Assembly: GCF_026309355.1 (NCBI RefSeq)
Contig: NZ_JAPJZK010000001.1
Span: 6,344,501 to 6,408,500, forward strand
DNA length: 64,000 nt
Direction of reading: 5' to 3'
Source of the DNA: Spartinivicinus marinus
GTDB taxonomy: Bacteria; Pseudomonadota; Gammaproteobacteria; Pseudomonadales; Zooshikellaceae
Shown piece by piece: positions 36,932 to 46,988 of the stretch (the first letter of the stretch is position 1; each line of letters begins with the position of its first letter). The notes under the pieces were generated by a model. It saw only the letters and a list, made by a program, of their open reading frames with translations, had not been told where the DNA came from and ran no database searches. Made by a program: the position numbers and the translations under genes.

Positions 36932-37828
36932 TTAAGGGTACTGCTGGAACCAAGTAATCATGGCTGTAGGTGACTGAGGCACCCATCGGTGTCCAGCCAA
37001 ATAGTCAGTTACTCGACTGGTAGGAATATTTTGTTCCTGTAACTTTACATAGTATTGATCCATTGTCCACCAAGGCACCACAGTATCTAAAAAGCCGTGT
37101 ACAAATAAGGTAGGTGGATGAGCGCCAGGCAACAACTGAGGTACACTACAGGTTGTTCCTGTACAGGTAGCATATGAAGCAGAATGTATAACTAATGCTT
37201 TAAATTCATTGGTAAAAGAAATGGCCATCCGGCTGGTATTATAACCGCCACTGGCCATGCCAGTGGCATACTTCCGATTATCATTAATTGGCCCAAACGT
37301 TCCTTGCTTGATGGCTGATAGTACATTTTTAAAAAAACGGTAATCACTGGTTAGCTCATATTGAGTAAATGGTCCTGCAGAGTTCGTTAACCAGTCAAGC
37401 TCCGCTTCAGCCTTAGGTGCTAAAACAGCAAACCCCTGATCAAGCAGCCTCTTTACAGCTAACGTTTCATAGTAACTTCCTAGCGGGTCATCTGTTGAAC
37501 GTTTAAACTGGATAGGAAAGTAGTTGCCCTGAAAAAATAACACGACAGGCCATCCCTCCTTGGGAGGTTTTCCAAGAGGAAGTTGGTACTTTACCTCACG
37601 AGAAAGGTGTTGATTGACAGGTACAGCGTACACCTTATAGCTACACTCGACTTTACCTGGCTTAAACAATGTTTTTGGAGTCATCACACAGCGGCTAGCC
37701 CCCCAACTGAACACACTTAGGCAACACAAACTAACACAATATAATAAAGCCCGAGCAGCCCACCCAACTAGTCGGCTAACAGTCACATAATAATTATGCT
37801 TATATATTCGACAATTGTTGTCTTCCAT
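36932..37828 (-). CDS. Exported alpha/beta hydrolase of PHB-depolymerase type, nucleophile apparently replaced
   Basis: 298 residues with a long N-terminal region that includes a hydrophobic export segment (about 24-43). WPVVLFFQGN is the oxyanion strand. The nucleophile region reads YATGMASGGYNTSRMA, where related depolymerases have GxSxG (for example GISSGGYMTSRM, from memory); here the third position is Ala (codon GCC). The Asp and His regions look intact (FVHGFLDTVVPWW, LAGHRWVP). A Cys pair, CTGTTC, is present. It may be an inactive or non-catalytic relative, or the nucleophile may have shifted to the adjacent Ser. No strong ribosome site is visible. Confidence 0.75.
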   Translation of the reverse strand: MEDNNCRIYKHNYYVTVSRLVGWAARALLYCVSLCCLSVFSWGASRCVMTPKTLFKPGKVECSYKVYAVPVNQHLSREVKYQLPLGKPPKEGWPVVLFFQGNYFPIQFKRSTDDPLGSYYETLAVKRLLDQGFAVLAPKAEAELDWLTNSAGPFTQYELTSDYRFFKNVLSAIKQGTFGPINDNRKYATGMASGGYNTSRMAISFTNEFKALVIHSASYATCTGTTCSVPQLLPGAHPPTLFVHGFLDTVVPWWTMDQYYVKLQEQNIPTSRVTDYLAGHRWVPQSPTAMITWFQQYP

Positions 37829-38085
37829 GACCCAATATAGTATTTATCAGAACTTAGTTACTATAAATGTAGGTCATCCCAATTAGCCGTCAACTAAGCC
37901 CAAATTTTTGTCTAGGCGCACTCCTGAATAAAACCAAACTCATCAAAGCAACTACACTCGTATTATTTGTAATCAAGTGAATTGCACCACGCCTCAACAA
38001 TAGATATTTTTAACAACCTGTCTTGCCTGACCAAGCAAAAGCTTTTATGTTCACACTCCCACAATCGATGCTAATGAGGATCCTC

Positions 38086-38691
38086 ATGAAAAACACCTAT
38101 TTGATAGTGAATACCTTGTTATTAAGTAGTTGGTTATTTATCAGCCATGCATTCGCTGCCAATCCTGTTGTTGTATTTGACACAAACAAAGGCCCCATAG
38201 AACTTGAGCTTTACGCAAATAAAGCACCAATTTCTGTCAAAAATTTCTTACAATATGTTAACAATGATTTTTATAACGGATTAATTTTTCACCGAGTCAT
38301 TCCAGGTTTTATGATTCAAGGCGGTGGTTTTGACCCTCAATTAAATCGGAAAAGCACTCAACCCAGTATCAAAAACGAAGCTAATAATGGTTTAAAAAAC
38401 CTGCGTGGTACCATTGCCATGGCACGCTTACCTTCTCCTGATACCGCCACTTCCCAGTTTTTTATTAATCTAAAAGATAATGCCTTTCTAGACCATGGAG
38501 CCAGAGATTTCGGTTATGCTGTTTTTGGCAAAGTGACTGCCGGCATGGAAGTGGTTGACACGATAGCTAAGACCAAAACCGGTAATAAGCAAGGGATGCA
38601 AAATGTCCCTGTTGATTCCATCATTATCAAAAAAGCTTGGCAGAAAAACCAAGAAACAGCTCAGGAGCAAAAGCAACCTGATAAAAACTAA
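38086..38691 (+). CDS. ppiA: Periplasmic cyclophilin-type peptidyl-prolyl isomerase
   Basis: 201 residues. A clear signal peptide, [20 protein letters not shown] followed by HAFA-ANP, precedes a cyclophilin domain with [28 protein letters not shown] and [10 protein letters not shown], including the catalytic Arg in FHRV. The C-terminal 20 residues are Gln/Lys-rich. It helps protein folding in the periplasm. I chose the ATG at 38086 because GAGGA lies 5 bases upstream and the signal peptide starts there; longer in-frame readings add 21 unlikely residues. Confidence 0.92.
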   Translation: MKNTYLIVNTLLLSSWLFISHAFAANPVVVFDTNKGPIELELYANKAPISVKNFLQYVNNDFYNGLIFHRVIPGFMIQGGGFDPQLNRKSTQPSIKNEANNGLKNLRGTIAMARLPSPDTATSQFFINLKDNAFLDHGARDFGYAVFGKVTAGMEVVDTIAKTKTGNKQGMQNVPVDSIIIKKAWQKNQETAQEQKQPDKN

Positions 38692-38725
38692 CTAATGGAA
38701 TTAAATAAGATGCTGGGTTGGAGAT

Positions 38726-38840
<115 letters not shown>

Positions 38841-38875
38841 ATAACGCGTTTGTCGTGCACTGCCGACGGCTGCGC

Positions 38876-38904
38876 ATTCTGCCTAATTCCCCAGTAAAAT
38901 GCAA
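38876..38904 (-). promoter_or_regulatory. Likely promoter of the 4.5S RNA gene
   Basis: On the minus strand, TTGCAT (38899-38904) and CAGAAT (38876-38881) are 17 bases apart, followed by a GC-rich discriminator. It would give a leader of about 30 bases before the mature 5' end, to be removed by RNase P as in E. coli. Confidence 0.45.
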
Positions 38905-39121
38905 GTATAAATTTTTACAGCATGCAACCAAAGAGTTCCTAGTAGTACCAATAACCCAATTGATCTGTAAAGTATCTCTTACTCATAGGTGCAACGCTAG
39001 TTATTAAACACCATTCATCCATGCCGTATTATTATGCTTTACTTCACTCAGACTGTTTACACTTATTCTATAGTTACATAATGAAATTGTAATCTAACCA
39101 ATAACGGCAGTAGCAGCAGCA

Positions 39122-39985
39122 GTGACACACTCTACAACCATTGTCCCCATTTTAGCCGGTGGGGGAACACGCTTACCCGCTCATGTTGGCATCTTGCAAG
39201 GCTTACAAGAACTAGGCATAGGTTTTCAACACGTAGTGGGTGTATCAGGTGGTAGTATTGTTTCTTCACTATATGCCACTGGAAAAAGTGTTGATGAACT
39301 GAAAGAGCTGACACTCCATGTAGACTTTCAACAGTTTCGAGGTCAATCAATCATCAGTTTGATTCGGTCTGGCGGCCTATCCAATGGACATGTATTTGAA
39401 CACTGGTTAGATGATCAGCTTGGAGGCGTCACCTTCCAAGACTTAGCATTAGATTTACACATTGTTGCAACAGACGTGGCTTCCAGCCAGCCTGTTATTT
39501 TTAATCGGGCTAATACTCCTGACCTCAAAGTAGCTAAAGCTGTACGCTTCTCCATTTCCATTCCACTTATTTTCAGCTTCCAACACTTTGATGATCATGT
39601 TTTAGTCGATGGTAGTATCCTGTCTGAAGATGCTTTGCATCGTGACTGGTCTGGTGATAATACGCCTGTTATCTGTTTTCGTATGCGCAGTAGCCAAAAG
39701 CATACTCAAATTAGCTCTAATAGCTTAATTCCCATTAAAGATTATTTAAGTATGCTTATTCGTACTTTTATGACAACCATTTCCAGGGAATATATTAATG
39801 AAGCTTTTTGGCACTCAACCATTATTGTTGATACCAAACACTTTTCCCCAGTGGAGTTTAACCTGTCAGAAACAGATAAACTCACATTATATGACATGGG
39901 TTATCAAACAACCCTACAGTATGTTCCTCAAAAAGTATGGGAAGATGAAGAACAGCATCCTGTTGTCAATCAAACAACAGGTTAA
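39122..39985 (+). CDS. Patatin-like phospholipase family protein
   Basis: 287 residues, cytosolic. An oxyanion-type Gly run, ILAGGGTRLPAHVGIL, is followed by the nucleophile elbow G40-V-S42-G-G and the dyad Asp in D163-GS, where DG[GA] is usual. It is a serine acyl hydrolase fold, probably acting on phospholipids. The GTG start lacks a strong ribosome site, but the protein begins just before the first conserved strand. It is transcribed away from ffs. Confidence 0.87.
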   Translation: MTHSTTIVPILAGGGTRLPAHVGILQGLQELGIGFQHVVGVSGGSIVSSLYATGKSVDELKELTLHVDFQQFRGQSIISLIRSGGLSNGHVFEHWLDDQLGGVTFQDLALDLHIVATDVASSQPVIFNRANTPDLKVAKAVRFSISIPLIFSFQHFDDHVLVDGSILSEDALHRDWSGDNTPVICFRMRSSQKHTQISSNSLIPIKDYLSMLIRTFMTTISREYINEAFWHSTIIVDTKHFSPVEFNLSETDKLTLYDMGYQTTLQYVPQKVWEDEEQHPVVNQTTG

Positions 39986-40118
39986 TGATAGGGGAGCTCA
40001 TTGCTATAATTATAAATAGCCAAGTACAAGAAAGGAGAGCACTTTATCCGCTATTCATCATTTCATTAAATTGACATTGTATTAGTTGCATTAAATAGTC
40101 TAAGGATGGACAGCAATA

Positions 40119-40745
40119 ATGACTCAGACAATAGCCGTTATATCACCTCAAGCATCCTCAAAAGCGACCACGCCAATCGCAAGCCCTAATATTAACTTAT
40201 ATTGGGATCTCAATATAAATCGAAATAAATTATCAGCATTACATTTCTTTAAACAGCTAACAACAGGATTTTGTGTTTACAGTCCTAATGTAGAAAAACT
40301 ATATAGTCATTTTGAGGTAGTCCTACCAAAAGACAATCATGAACATCTAATTATTTTACCAAACCCTTACATTTTCAATAACAGCTTTAATCATATTAAT
40401 GAAAAACACCTTATTAATACTGGCATTCTATTATTACCCGGAGAGTGCCTCAATAAAAAAGGAATTATCATTGCTGTTCCAAAAAACAAAAAAAATACCT
40501 TCAGGTTGCTACCCCTTCATATAGGGGGGCAAGTTGTTATTAACCGATTTAGAGAAAAGCACAACCTTCCCTTTTTACCGGTTTTGTTAAACCCCGATCT
40601 AAGAGGGTTCCAATCCCAACGACCTTTTATTCACCTATTTCGGCTACGCTTCACTGGGGATGAGCACGACGAATTGCCATTACCCACTCAACAAGCGATC
40701 ACAAAGACAATTCATAATAAATTAACTTATTTAGGCAGCCATTAA
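40119..40745 (+). CDS. Hypothetical protein
   Basis: 208 residues, no signal peptide or membrane helix. I do not recognise the family. It has a polar Ser/Pro-rich N-terminus, a central beta-rich stretch (FEVVLPKDNHEHLIILPNPYIF, GILLLPGECLNKKGIIIAVPK) and a basic segment (GGQVVINRFREKHNLPFLPVLL). AAGGATGG lies about 9 bases upstream of the ATG, supporting translation. It is 133 bases downstream of the patatin gene and could be co-transcribed. Confidence 0.65.
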   Translation: MTQTIAVISPQASSKATTPIASPNINLYWDLNINRNKLSALHFFKQLTTGFCVYSPNVEKLYSHFEVVLPKDNHEHLIILPNPYIFNNSFNHINEKHLINTGILLLPGECLNKKGIIIAVPKNKKNTFRLLPLHIGGQVVINRFREKHNLPFLPVLLNPDLRGFQSQRPFIHLFRLRFTGDEHDELPLPTQQAITKTIHNKLTYLGSH

Positions 40746-40865
40746 GGCCAGTGAAATAGCCTATCAATTGTAAGCGTTTAAGGTCAGATGCAGCGGATAA
40801 TAAGACCAAATCAATTTGACAGGATCAACTTGAAGCAGCTGTAGCTGATCTTCGCTATTCTGGCT

Positions 40866-41414
40866 CTATAACTCTTTCTTGAAAAATCGACTACAACTCA
40901 CTCGCATCCCATATATTATCAGCCCAGCACTGATCATAGGTAGCCACACCCACTGCAGTTCTGACCACAGCACGTGCCATCCTCGCTCAGACAGAAATCG
41001 AGATACCCCGATAGGTGATACTTGAATAGGACGATCAGGAAAAAAATAACGATGGTCATCCCATGGCCATAACCAGGCAACTCCTAACCCACCGTTAGTC
41101 ATAGCATCTAAAAATGGATGAGATAATGAGCCAATAAACAAGCCAATAAACGCCCACAGCGGGGTTGTGTTCAACACCCGGTATCCCATCATACCAATCA
41201 GGCCCACGAGTATTGAAAAGCTAATAGAATGGGTAAACCCTCGATGACCAAAAGGAGAGGCATAGGGAATACCAAAGTAAAATGCAATCACATCTAAGTC
41301 AGGCAAAATAGAGGCAACCGCGGCAGCCAATAACAAAGGAAATGTAATTTTAGAATTTTTCAGTGCTAATCCTAATACAATAGGCACAACTGGGTGGGTT
41401 AGTAATGACGCCAT
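40866..41414 (-). CDS. YdjM/DUF457 family membrane metal-dependent hydrolase-like protein
   Basis: 182 residues with about five helices. The N-terminal MASLLTHPVVP has the first His. The conserved ILPDLD at about 37-42, GHRGFTHS at about 56-63, and GSLSHPFLDAMTNGG are the metal-ligand motifs of this family. E. coli YdjM is SOS-regulated, but no LexA box (CTGT-N8-ACAG) was seen upstream here. The biochemical role is unproven. Confidence 0.87.
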   Translation of the reverse strand: MASLLTHPVVPIVLGLALKNSKITFPLLLAAAVASILPDLDVIAFYFGIPYASPFGHRGFTHSISFSILVGLIGMMGYRVLNTTPLWAFIGLFIGSLSHPFLDAMTNGGLGVAWLWPWDDHRYFFPDRPIQVSPIGVSRFLSERGWHVLWSELQWVWLPMISAGLIIYGMRVSCSRFFKKEL

Positions 41415-41748
41415 AAAAACTCTCTACTTTATTTTGCAAAAGCCATATATTACCTATAAAACGTCAATAATTTTACCGTTTGTCATGCTCATGAACTAGC
41501 AATTTTCATAAAAATAAAGTGTCTTTATAACTAAGATCACAAAGCTCAATCTAGGCATATTCAAAAAAGCTGGCAATTCACACACAAATTCACTTGTTTT
41601 ACATTAGTTTGATGCTACCCCAGCTACTTCATGTTGACTTAAGGTTATAACATAGTCTAATTCATAGTAGTATGGCTACTTGTACTTATGCCTTTCAGGC
41701 AGGCTATTGAATTGTTTCTGTTTGGCAGTTAAAAAAGGATTTTTTGAT
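41415..41748. other. Divergent gap (334 bases)
   Basis: AT-rich promoter region between the YdjM-like gene and the rhodanese gene. AAGGA near 41735 is the ribosome site of the latter. Nothing else is identifiable. Confidence 0.5.
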
Positions 41749-42552
41749 ATGATATCGATAAATAAATCAAATATAAAAACGACCTACTTTAGCAATTTAC
41801 CCACTGTTTCATTACTACTACTCAGCTTATTTATTTATTGTAACGGTTACGCTAACAACCACTTTCCTCACCGAGAAAAATATAAAGATGTCGAAGTTAT
41901 CAGCACACAGGAATTACATAAAAATTACGACAGTTGCCTTATAATTGATGTTAGAAGCAGTGTAGAATTTGATGTCATTCATATTAAGAATGCGGTTAAT
42001 ATTTCTCTAGGAAATAGAAGCTTTGTCAATAAAGTGAAATCTACCTATCAACAATCCGGCAAAGCCTGTGTTGTTTTCTACTGCAATGGACATAGTTGCG
42101 AAAAATCATATAAAGCCGTTAGAAAAATAGGTAATGAAGCCAAACCCAGCTATGCCTATGACAGCGGTATATTTGACTGGGCTCAAGACTATAATCATCT
42201 TACCATGCTGTTGGATAAAACCCTTGATAATAAAAACAAACTTATTTCACCTGATGAATACAGCAATGCGCTAATGGAAAAAGAACAGGCCCTTGCTCGT
42301 CAGAACAGTCTGCATATTATTGATATCCGGGATTCATTTCAACGAACAGAAGATAAGATACCCTTTAAAGCCAGAAAACGCATACCACTCTCTAGAATTA
42401 TTCCACTATTGAAAAGACGTATCATAAAAGACAACAACTTGTTATTTATTGATAAAGTTGGCAAGCAAAACCGTTGGTTACATTATTATTTGAAAGAGTA
42501 TGGATATAAAAATTATTCTTTTTTAAAAGGTGGCGCGACCATTTTCCATTAA
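41749..42552 (+). CDS. Exported tandem rhodanese-like protein
   Basis: 267 residues. A hydrophobic segment (about 18-33) ending near NGYA serves as a signal or anchor. The first rhodanese domain (about 45-150) has IIDVRSSVEFDVIHIKNAVNI and the active-site loop FYCNGHSCEKSY, with the catalytic Cys. The second (about 170-267) begins HIIDIRDS but has no Cys in its loop, so it is degenerate. It would handle sulfane sulfur or redox signals in the periplasm. The ATG at 41749 has AAGGA upstream; a TTG at 41680 is in frame but poorly placed. Confidence 0.82.
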   Translation: MISINKSNIKTTYFSNLPTVSLLLLSLFIYCNGYANNHFPHREKYKDVEVISTQELHKNYDSCLIIDVRSSVEFDVIHIKNAVNISLGNRSFVNKVKSTYQQSGKACVVFYCNGHSCEKSYKAVRKIGNEAKPSYAYDSGIFDWAQDYNHLTMLLDKTLDNKNKLISPDEYSNALMEKEQALARQNSLHIIDIRDSFQRTEDKIPFKARKRIPLSRIIPLLKRRIIKDNNLLFIDKVGKQNRWLHYYLKEYGYKNYSFLKGGATIFH

Positions 42553-42586
42553 AAACAAATTAGATTAACAAGTATTGACTGCCGCA

Positions 42587-42620
42587 GATCAAGTATACAT
42601 AAATCACTGTATGCTTGATC
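42587..42620. terminator. Bidirectional hairpin between convergent genes
   Basis: GATCAAGTATACA and TGTATGCTTGATC, 13 bp with one wobble pair and an 8-base loop. It lies between the rhodanese stop and the stop of the convergent remnant gene. Confidence 0.55.
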
Positions 42621-42873
42621 AATCATCTGCTCCAATTTCCACATATTTTCCTTCAAGCAACTCGTCAAAGTACTTATCAAACTGACCACTTCTCTTTAGT
42701 TTACTAAGCCCTCGACCTTGGTATTTCATCTTGTCTGAGATATAGGGCGGCCACTCACCCACAGCGATGGTTATACGCTCTACGGCATTGGCCAGCTGGC
42801 AAGCCAACAAGCAACAGTAAAAGCAAGCAACATATATCAAATGACTACAACTAATAGGCGTTCGTTTAAACAC
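42619..42873 (-). pseudogene. Internally deleted periplasmic solute-binding protein (SBP_bac_3) remnant
   Basis: An intact 84-codon frame that joins two ends of a larger protein. Residues 1-30 are a signal peptide (ending LANAVE). Then ITIAVGEWPPYISDKM is the usual start of an amino-acid-type binding protein. The frame then jumps to LKRSGQFDKYFDELLEGKYV, which is the usual C-terminal end of the same family (typically about 250 residues). About 170 central residues are missing, so no ligand site can form. It is most likely an in-frame deletion derivative; a small functional protein is possible but unlikely. Confidence 0.72.
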
Positions 42874-42901
42874 TATTATTTCAGCATAGCACTAAAGTCA
42901 G

Positions 42902-43483
42902 CTAAGCTATTGCACTGTAAGAAAGGAAGGAAGAGCTTCGGTTAGATAGGGGGTCGGCGTGTATTCTTGCTAGTAAAATACGGACATGCAGCTTGCCATG
43001 ATGGATGACATTAATCCAACGCAGATCACCATAACGACTAACAGTGACTTCCATAAAGGGATGAGAACCTGCTTTAAAAACAAGCTGCTCTTTATCAGAA
43101 TTAATTACTTTAAAATGAATGGGCGTACTATTACCTGCAAAGTCAGATAAAAAGGTAAGCGCCATGTGACTCTTATTATTTTGACAAAACGTCCAGGTAT
43201 GGCGACTGACTCCATTATTGGCTACACCTGAAATACACTGAGCGGATATCCGATTAAAGCTTATATTGTAAGGCCTTGGCCCTATTGGCGTTTGCAAGGC
43301 TTCTCCACGCCAGTTTCCTATAAGCGTAGAAATAAAGCCTTTATTTGACATCAGTTCATCTGAATATCCAGCATTCTGCCAAACCAATAAACAAAAACTT
43401 AATTTAGTGCCTATAGTCCACAATAAACGCCTATATCGCTGATAACGAATATCCATAAAATACACTATGGCACAGCCTGCCAT
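42902..43483 (-). CDS. Hypothetical exported protein
   Basis: 193 residues. A basic stretch followed by hydrophobic residues (about 20-40) suggests export; an ATG at 43456 gives an alternative start (MDIRYQRYRRLLW). The rest is beta-rich with FISTLIGNWRGEALQTPIGPRPYNISF, resembling small lipocalin-like or calycin-like folds, but I cannot assign a family. One Cys pair in the mature part could form a disulfide. There is no clear ribosome site for either start. It lies between the remnant gene and a dienelactone hydrolase, all on the minus strand. Confidence 0.6.
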   Translation of the reverse strand: MAGCAIVYFMDIRYQRYRRLLWTIGTKLSFCLLVWQNAGYSDELMSNKGFISTLIGNWRGEALQTPIGPRPYNISFNRISAQCISGVANNGVSRHTWTFCQNNKSHMALTFLSDFAGNSTPIHFKVINSDKEQLVFKAGSHPFMEVTVSRYGDLRWINVIHHGKLHVRILLARIHADPLSNRSSSFLSYSAIA

Positions 43484-43523
43484 ACCAGCTTAAAACCAAC
43501 CCAGTATAATGCCCTTGCATTGG

Positions 43524-44264
43524 CTATGGATTAAAAACCTCGGCTAAAAACCCAGTAAAACGTTTCCATGACTGTTGATCAGCCTCTTTGCGATACCGAT
43601 TTGAGCCAAATACGGTAAACGCATGGGGAGCTCCACTATAGGTGATCATTTCATGCTTAATACCATTGGTTTCCAGCTCCTTAGCCAGTTTGGCAAAATC
43701 CTCCATGGTAATTGCATCATCAGCGGTACCATGCAAAATCAACAATTTACCCTTAGTATCAGTATAGCTCTGCCCTTTTGGCGTACTTAAACCACCATGA
43801 AAAGTAACAAACCCTTTTAAATCAGCCCCTGATCGAGCCAACTCTAGTACCGCCGCTCCGCCAAAACAGTATCCCATTGCCACGGCATTGTTAATGTCTG
43901 CTCCATTACGTTTAGCAGTATCTAACGCTGCTTGTAATAGAGCGCGCATTTTTTTTCGATCTTTATATAATTCACCTGTGTGCTGACGCTTATCTTTCAC
44001 TGCTGTTGGTCGAACACCTGCTCCAAATAAATCGGCTGCAAACACGGCATAACCTAGCTTGGCTAACATATTGGCACGCTTTTGCTCATAGTCAGTCAGC
44101 CCATCCCAGTCATGGATAAGTAACACCAAAGGAGAGCGAGCAGCTGCACCAATGTAGTAGCCTTCATAGGGTTTACCGTCAACCTGATAGGTCACCGTTT
44201 TGCCTGCAGCGTATACAGAGAAAGAAAAGGTAATTAATAAAAAAATCGAGAGAATAGATTTCAT
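43524..44264 (-). CDS. Exported dienelactone hydrolase family protein
   Basis: 246 residues with a signal peptide (MKSILSIFLLITFSFSVYAA). The alpha/beta hydrolase domain has the Cys nucleophile in GY-C133-FGG, the Asp in HGTADD and the His in APHAF, which is the DLH triad. The mid-region LVLLIHDWDGLTDYEQKRANMLAKLGY is typical. The substrate is unknown. AGAGGA lies a few bases before the ATG, giving a good ribosome site. It is separated from upstream ppsA by a strong terminator. Confidence 0.9.
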   Translation of the reverse strand: MKSILSIFLLITFSFSVYAAGKTVTYQVDGKPYEGYYIGAAARSPLVLLIHDWDGLTDYEQKRANMLAKLGYAVFAADLFGAGVRPTAVKDKRQHTGELYKDRKKMRALLQAALDTAKRNGADINNAVAMGYCFGGAAVLELARSGADLKGFVTFHGGLSTPKGQSYTDTKGKLLILHGTADDAITMEDFAKLAKELETNGIKHEMITYSGAPHAFTVFGSNRYRKEADQQSWKRFTGFLAEVFNP

Positions 44265-44319
44265 AACCGTCCTCTGGTTTGATGGTTTAATTGGCTTCCT
44301 GCCTATTACATTGTAATTT

Positions 44320-44356
44320 AATCACTCATTCCGATTCTCTACCGGAATGAGTGATT
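44320..44356 (-). terminator. Terminator of ppsA
   Basis: A perfect 14-bp inverted repeat (AATCACTCATTCCG / CGGAATGAGTGATT) with a 9-base loop lies 7 bases past the ppsA stop. The run after it on the minus strand is AT-rich. Confidence 0.8.
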
Positions 44357-44363
44357 AAAATCA

Positions 44364-46730
44364 TTAATTATTTTCAGCTAAATAAAACCAGGTATCTAAT
44401 ACTGAGTCAGGGTTCAGTGACACCGTCTCAATGCCTTCATCCATTAGCCAGCGCGCCAAATCTGGATGATCTGATGGACCTTGCCCACAAATACCCACGT
44501 ATTTGCCTGCTTCACGACAAGCTTGAATGGCCATAGAAAGCAGAGTTTTTACTGCTTCATCCCGTTCATCAAACAAGTGAGCAATAATGCCAGAGTCACG
44601 GTCCAAGCCCAACGTTAGCTGAGTCATGTCATTAGAACCGATAGAAAACCCATCGAAATATTCTAAAAACTGCTTAGCCAGCAGTGCATTGGTTGGTAAC
44701 TCGCACATCATAATCAAGCGTAAGCCATTCTCACCCCGTTTTAATCCATGCTCGGCTAATAGCTCAGATACCCGCTTAGCTTCACCCACGGTGCGAACAA
44801 ATGGCACCATTAGCTCCACATTGGTTAAGCCCATATCATCACGGACTTTCTTCATCGCCCGACATTCCAGCTCAAAACAATCACGGAAGTCATCGGATAT
44901 ATAGCGAGATGCGCCACGGAAGCCTAACATTGGGTTCTCTTCATGGGGCTCATAAAGATCACCACCCATTAAGTTAGCATATTCATTGGATTTAAAGTCA
45001 GATAGCCGCACAATGACTTTTTTCGGGTAGAAGGCTGCAGCAATGGTCGCAACCCCTTCCACCAATTTTTCCACATAAAAGTCAACCGGGCTGGCGTAGC
45101 CTGAAATGCGCTGTTCAACAATTTGTTTCACATCTTCTGGCAACCGATCAAAATTAAGGAGTGCTTTAGGGTGAACCCCAATCATTCTATTGATGATAAA
45201 TTCCAAACGGGCCAAGCCTACCCCTTCATTGGGAATCGCCTGAAAATCAAACGCACGGTCGGGATTACCCACATTCATCATCAGCTTGAATGGCAGTTCT
45301 GGCATAGAGTCTACGGAGCTGTGCTTCACATCAAATGCTAACTGACCGTCATACACCAAACCAGTATCCCCTTCAGCACAAGAGACTGTTACCAGTTGGC
45401 CATCTTTTAATTTACTGGATGCATGGCCACACCCCACTACCGCAGGAATACCCAACTCACGAGCAATAATAGCTGCATGGCAAGTACGACCACCTCGGTC
45501 AGTGACAATGGCAGAGGCACGCTTCATGATCGGCTCCCAGTCAGGGTCCGTCATATCTGTTACCAGCACATCGCCTGGCTGGACCCTGTCCATTTCCGTT
45601 AAATCATGGATCACTTTTACCGGGCCGCTGCCTATCCGCTGGCCAATACTCCGACCTTCAATAATCACCTTACCCTGCTCTTTTAGCAGGTAACGCTCCA
45701 TGGTGGCGGCATGGGAACGGCTTTTCACTGTTTCAGGGCGTGCCTGCACGATGTAAAGCTGACCATCTTCACCATCTTTAGCCCATTCAATATCCATTGG
45801 ACGGCCATAATGCTGCTCAATGATCAGGGCTTGCTTAGCTAACTCAGTGACTTCTTCATCAGTAATACAAAAACGCTGTCTGTCAGCCGTATCCACATCA
45901 ACTGTCGCAACCGTTTTGCCCACTTCCTGATCATCACTGTAAACCATTTTAATCGCTTTAGTTCCCAAGTTACGGCGCAATACCGCTGGGCGATTTGCTT
46001 GTAAGGTCGGCTTGTGTACATAAAACTCATCAGGGTTCACTGCACCTTGTACGACAGTTTCGCCTAAACCATAGGCTGCAGTAATAAACACTACATCATT
46101 AAAACCAGACTCGGTGTCCAGAGTAAACATTACCCCAGAGGCAGCGGTTTCACTCCGAACCATCCGTTGGATACCCGCAGATAAAGCCACTAGTTTGTGG
46201 TCAAAACCTTGGTGCACACGATAAGCAATAGCTCGGTCATTAAACAGGGAAGCAAAGACTTCTTTTACCGCATGAATCACCTGATCAACGCCACGAATAT
46301 TTAAGAAAGTTTCTTGCTGACCAGCAAATGATGCATCAGGCAAGTCCTCTGCCGTTGCAGATGAACGTACCGCCACAGCGACTTCAGGCAAATCACGACA
46401 CATGCTACCATAGGCTTCTCGAATCGCTTGCTCCAGTTCAGGCTGAAATGGCTCATCAATAACCCATTGACGAATTTGCGCACCGGTTTTAGCCAACGCA
46501 TTCACATCATCTACATCGAGCTTATCTAACTCATCATGAATTCGCTGGTTTAGTCCACTCTTTTCTAAAAACTCACGATAGGCTTCCGCTGTGGTCGCAA
46601 AACCAGTAGGTACTTTAACTTCTGCCGCTGTCAGTTGACTGATCATTTCCCCAAGGGAGGCATTCTTTCCTCCCACTTTTTCCACATCATTGGCACCTAG
46701 TTCGGCCAGTGAAACAACATAAGCTTCCAA
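44364..46730 (-). CDS. ppsA: Phosphoenolpyruvate synthase
   Basis: A 788-residue enzyme that makes PEP from pyruvate and ATP for gluconeogenesis. The N-terminal part has [12 protein letters not shown] and the PPDK ATP-binding fold. The phosphohistidine domain has [15 protein letters not shown]. The C-terminal TIM barrel has [15 protein letters not shown] and [11 protein letters not shown]. The start is a TTG at 46730, supported by GGGGAG nine bases upstream and by alignment with the MVEYVVSL start of pseudomonad PpsA (from memory). It is divergent from ppsR, which regulates it. Confidence 0.97.
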   Translation of the reverse strand: MEAYVVSLAELGANDVEKVGGKNASLGEMISQLTAAEVKVPTGFATTAEAYREFLEKSGLNQRIHDELDKLDVDDVNALAKTGAQIRQWVIDEPFQPELEQAIREAYGSMCRDLPEVAVAVRSSATAEDLPDASFAGQQETFLNIRGVDQVIHAVKEVFASLFNDRAIAYRVHQGFDHKLVALSAGIQRMVRSETAASGVMFTLDTESGFNDVVFITAAYGLGETVVQGAVNPDEFYVHKPTLQANRPAVLRRNLGTKAIKMVYSDDQEVGKTVATVDVDTADRQRFCITDEEVTELAKQALIIEQHYGRPMDIEWAKDGEDGQLYIVQARPETVKSRSHAATMERYLLKEQGKVIIEGRSIGQRIGSGPVKVIHDLTEMDRVQPGDVLVTDMTDPDWEPIMKRASAIVTDRGGRTCHAAIIARELGIPAVVGCGHASSKLKDGQLVTVSCAEGDTGLVYDGQLAFDVKHSSVDSMPELPFKLMMNVGNPDRAFDFQAIPNEGVGLARLEFIINRMIGVHPKALLNFDRLPEDVKQIVEQRISGYASPVDFYVEKLVEGVATIAAAFYPKKVIVRLSDFKSNEYANLMGGDLYEPHEENPMLGFRGASRYISDDFRDCFELECRAMKKVRDDMGLTNVELMVPFVRTVGEAKRVSELLAEHGLKRGENGLRLIMMCELPTNALLAKQFLEYFDGFSIGSNDMTQLTLGLDRDSGIIAHLFDERDEAVKTLLSMAIQACREAGKYVGICGQGPSDHPDLARWLMDEGIETVSLNPDSVLDTWFYLAENN

Positions 46731-46988
46731 GATCGAATCTCCCCTTTCTTTGAGGGTCGTTTATTTACAAAATTACAAGGCTGTGGTCGTCCTAAATCCT
46801 GTCTAATAAGTCAAGTGACCATTAACAAAACAACGATTAGGAGTCGGCATCAGTATAACTAAACTGACAAAAATTACTTGTTTAATTTATGTATCTACGT
46901 GAATAGGTATAAACTATGGACTTATTTGCAACAATCCTTTGCAATAACGCTTTATAGTAACCCTTTAACCACTAGCCTTATATTAATT

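Noticed and set aside
45502-45693. Plus-strand open frame inside ppsA
   Set aside because: It is a shadow of the strongly conserved ppsA gene on the other strand.
46878-46988. N-terminal extension of ppsR from a TTG
   Set aside because: The DUF299 signature begins at the ATG at 46989, and the upstream part looks like leader sequence.
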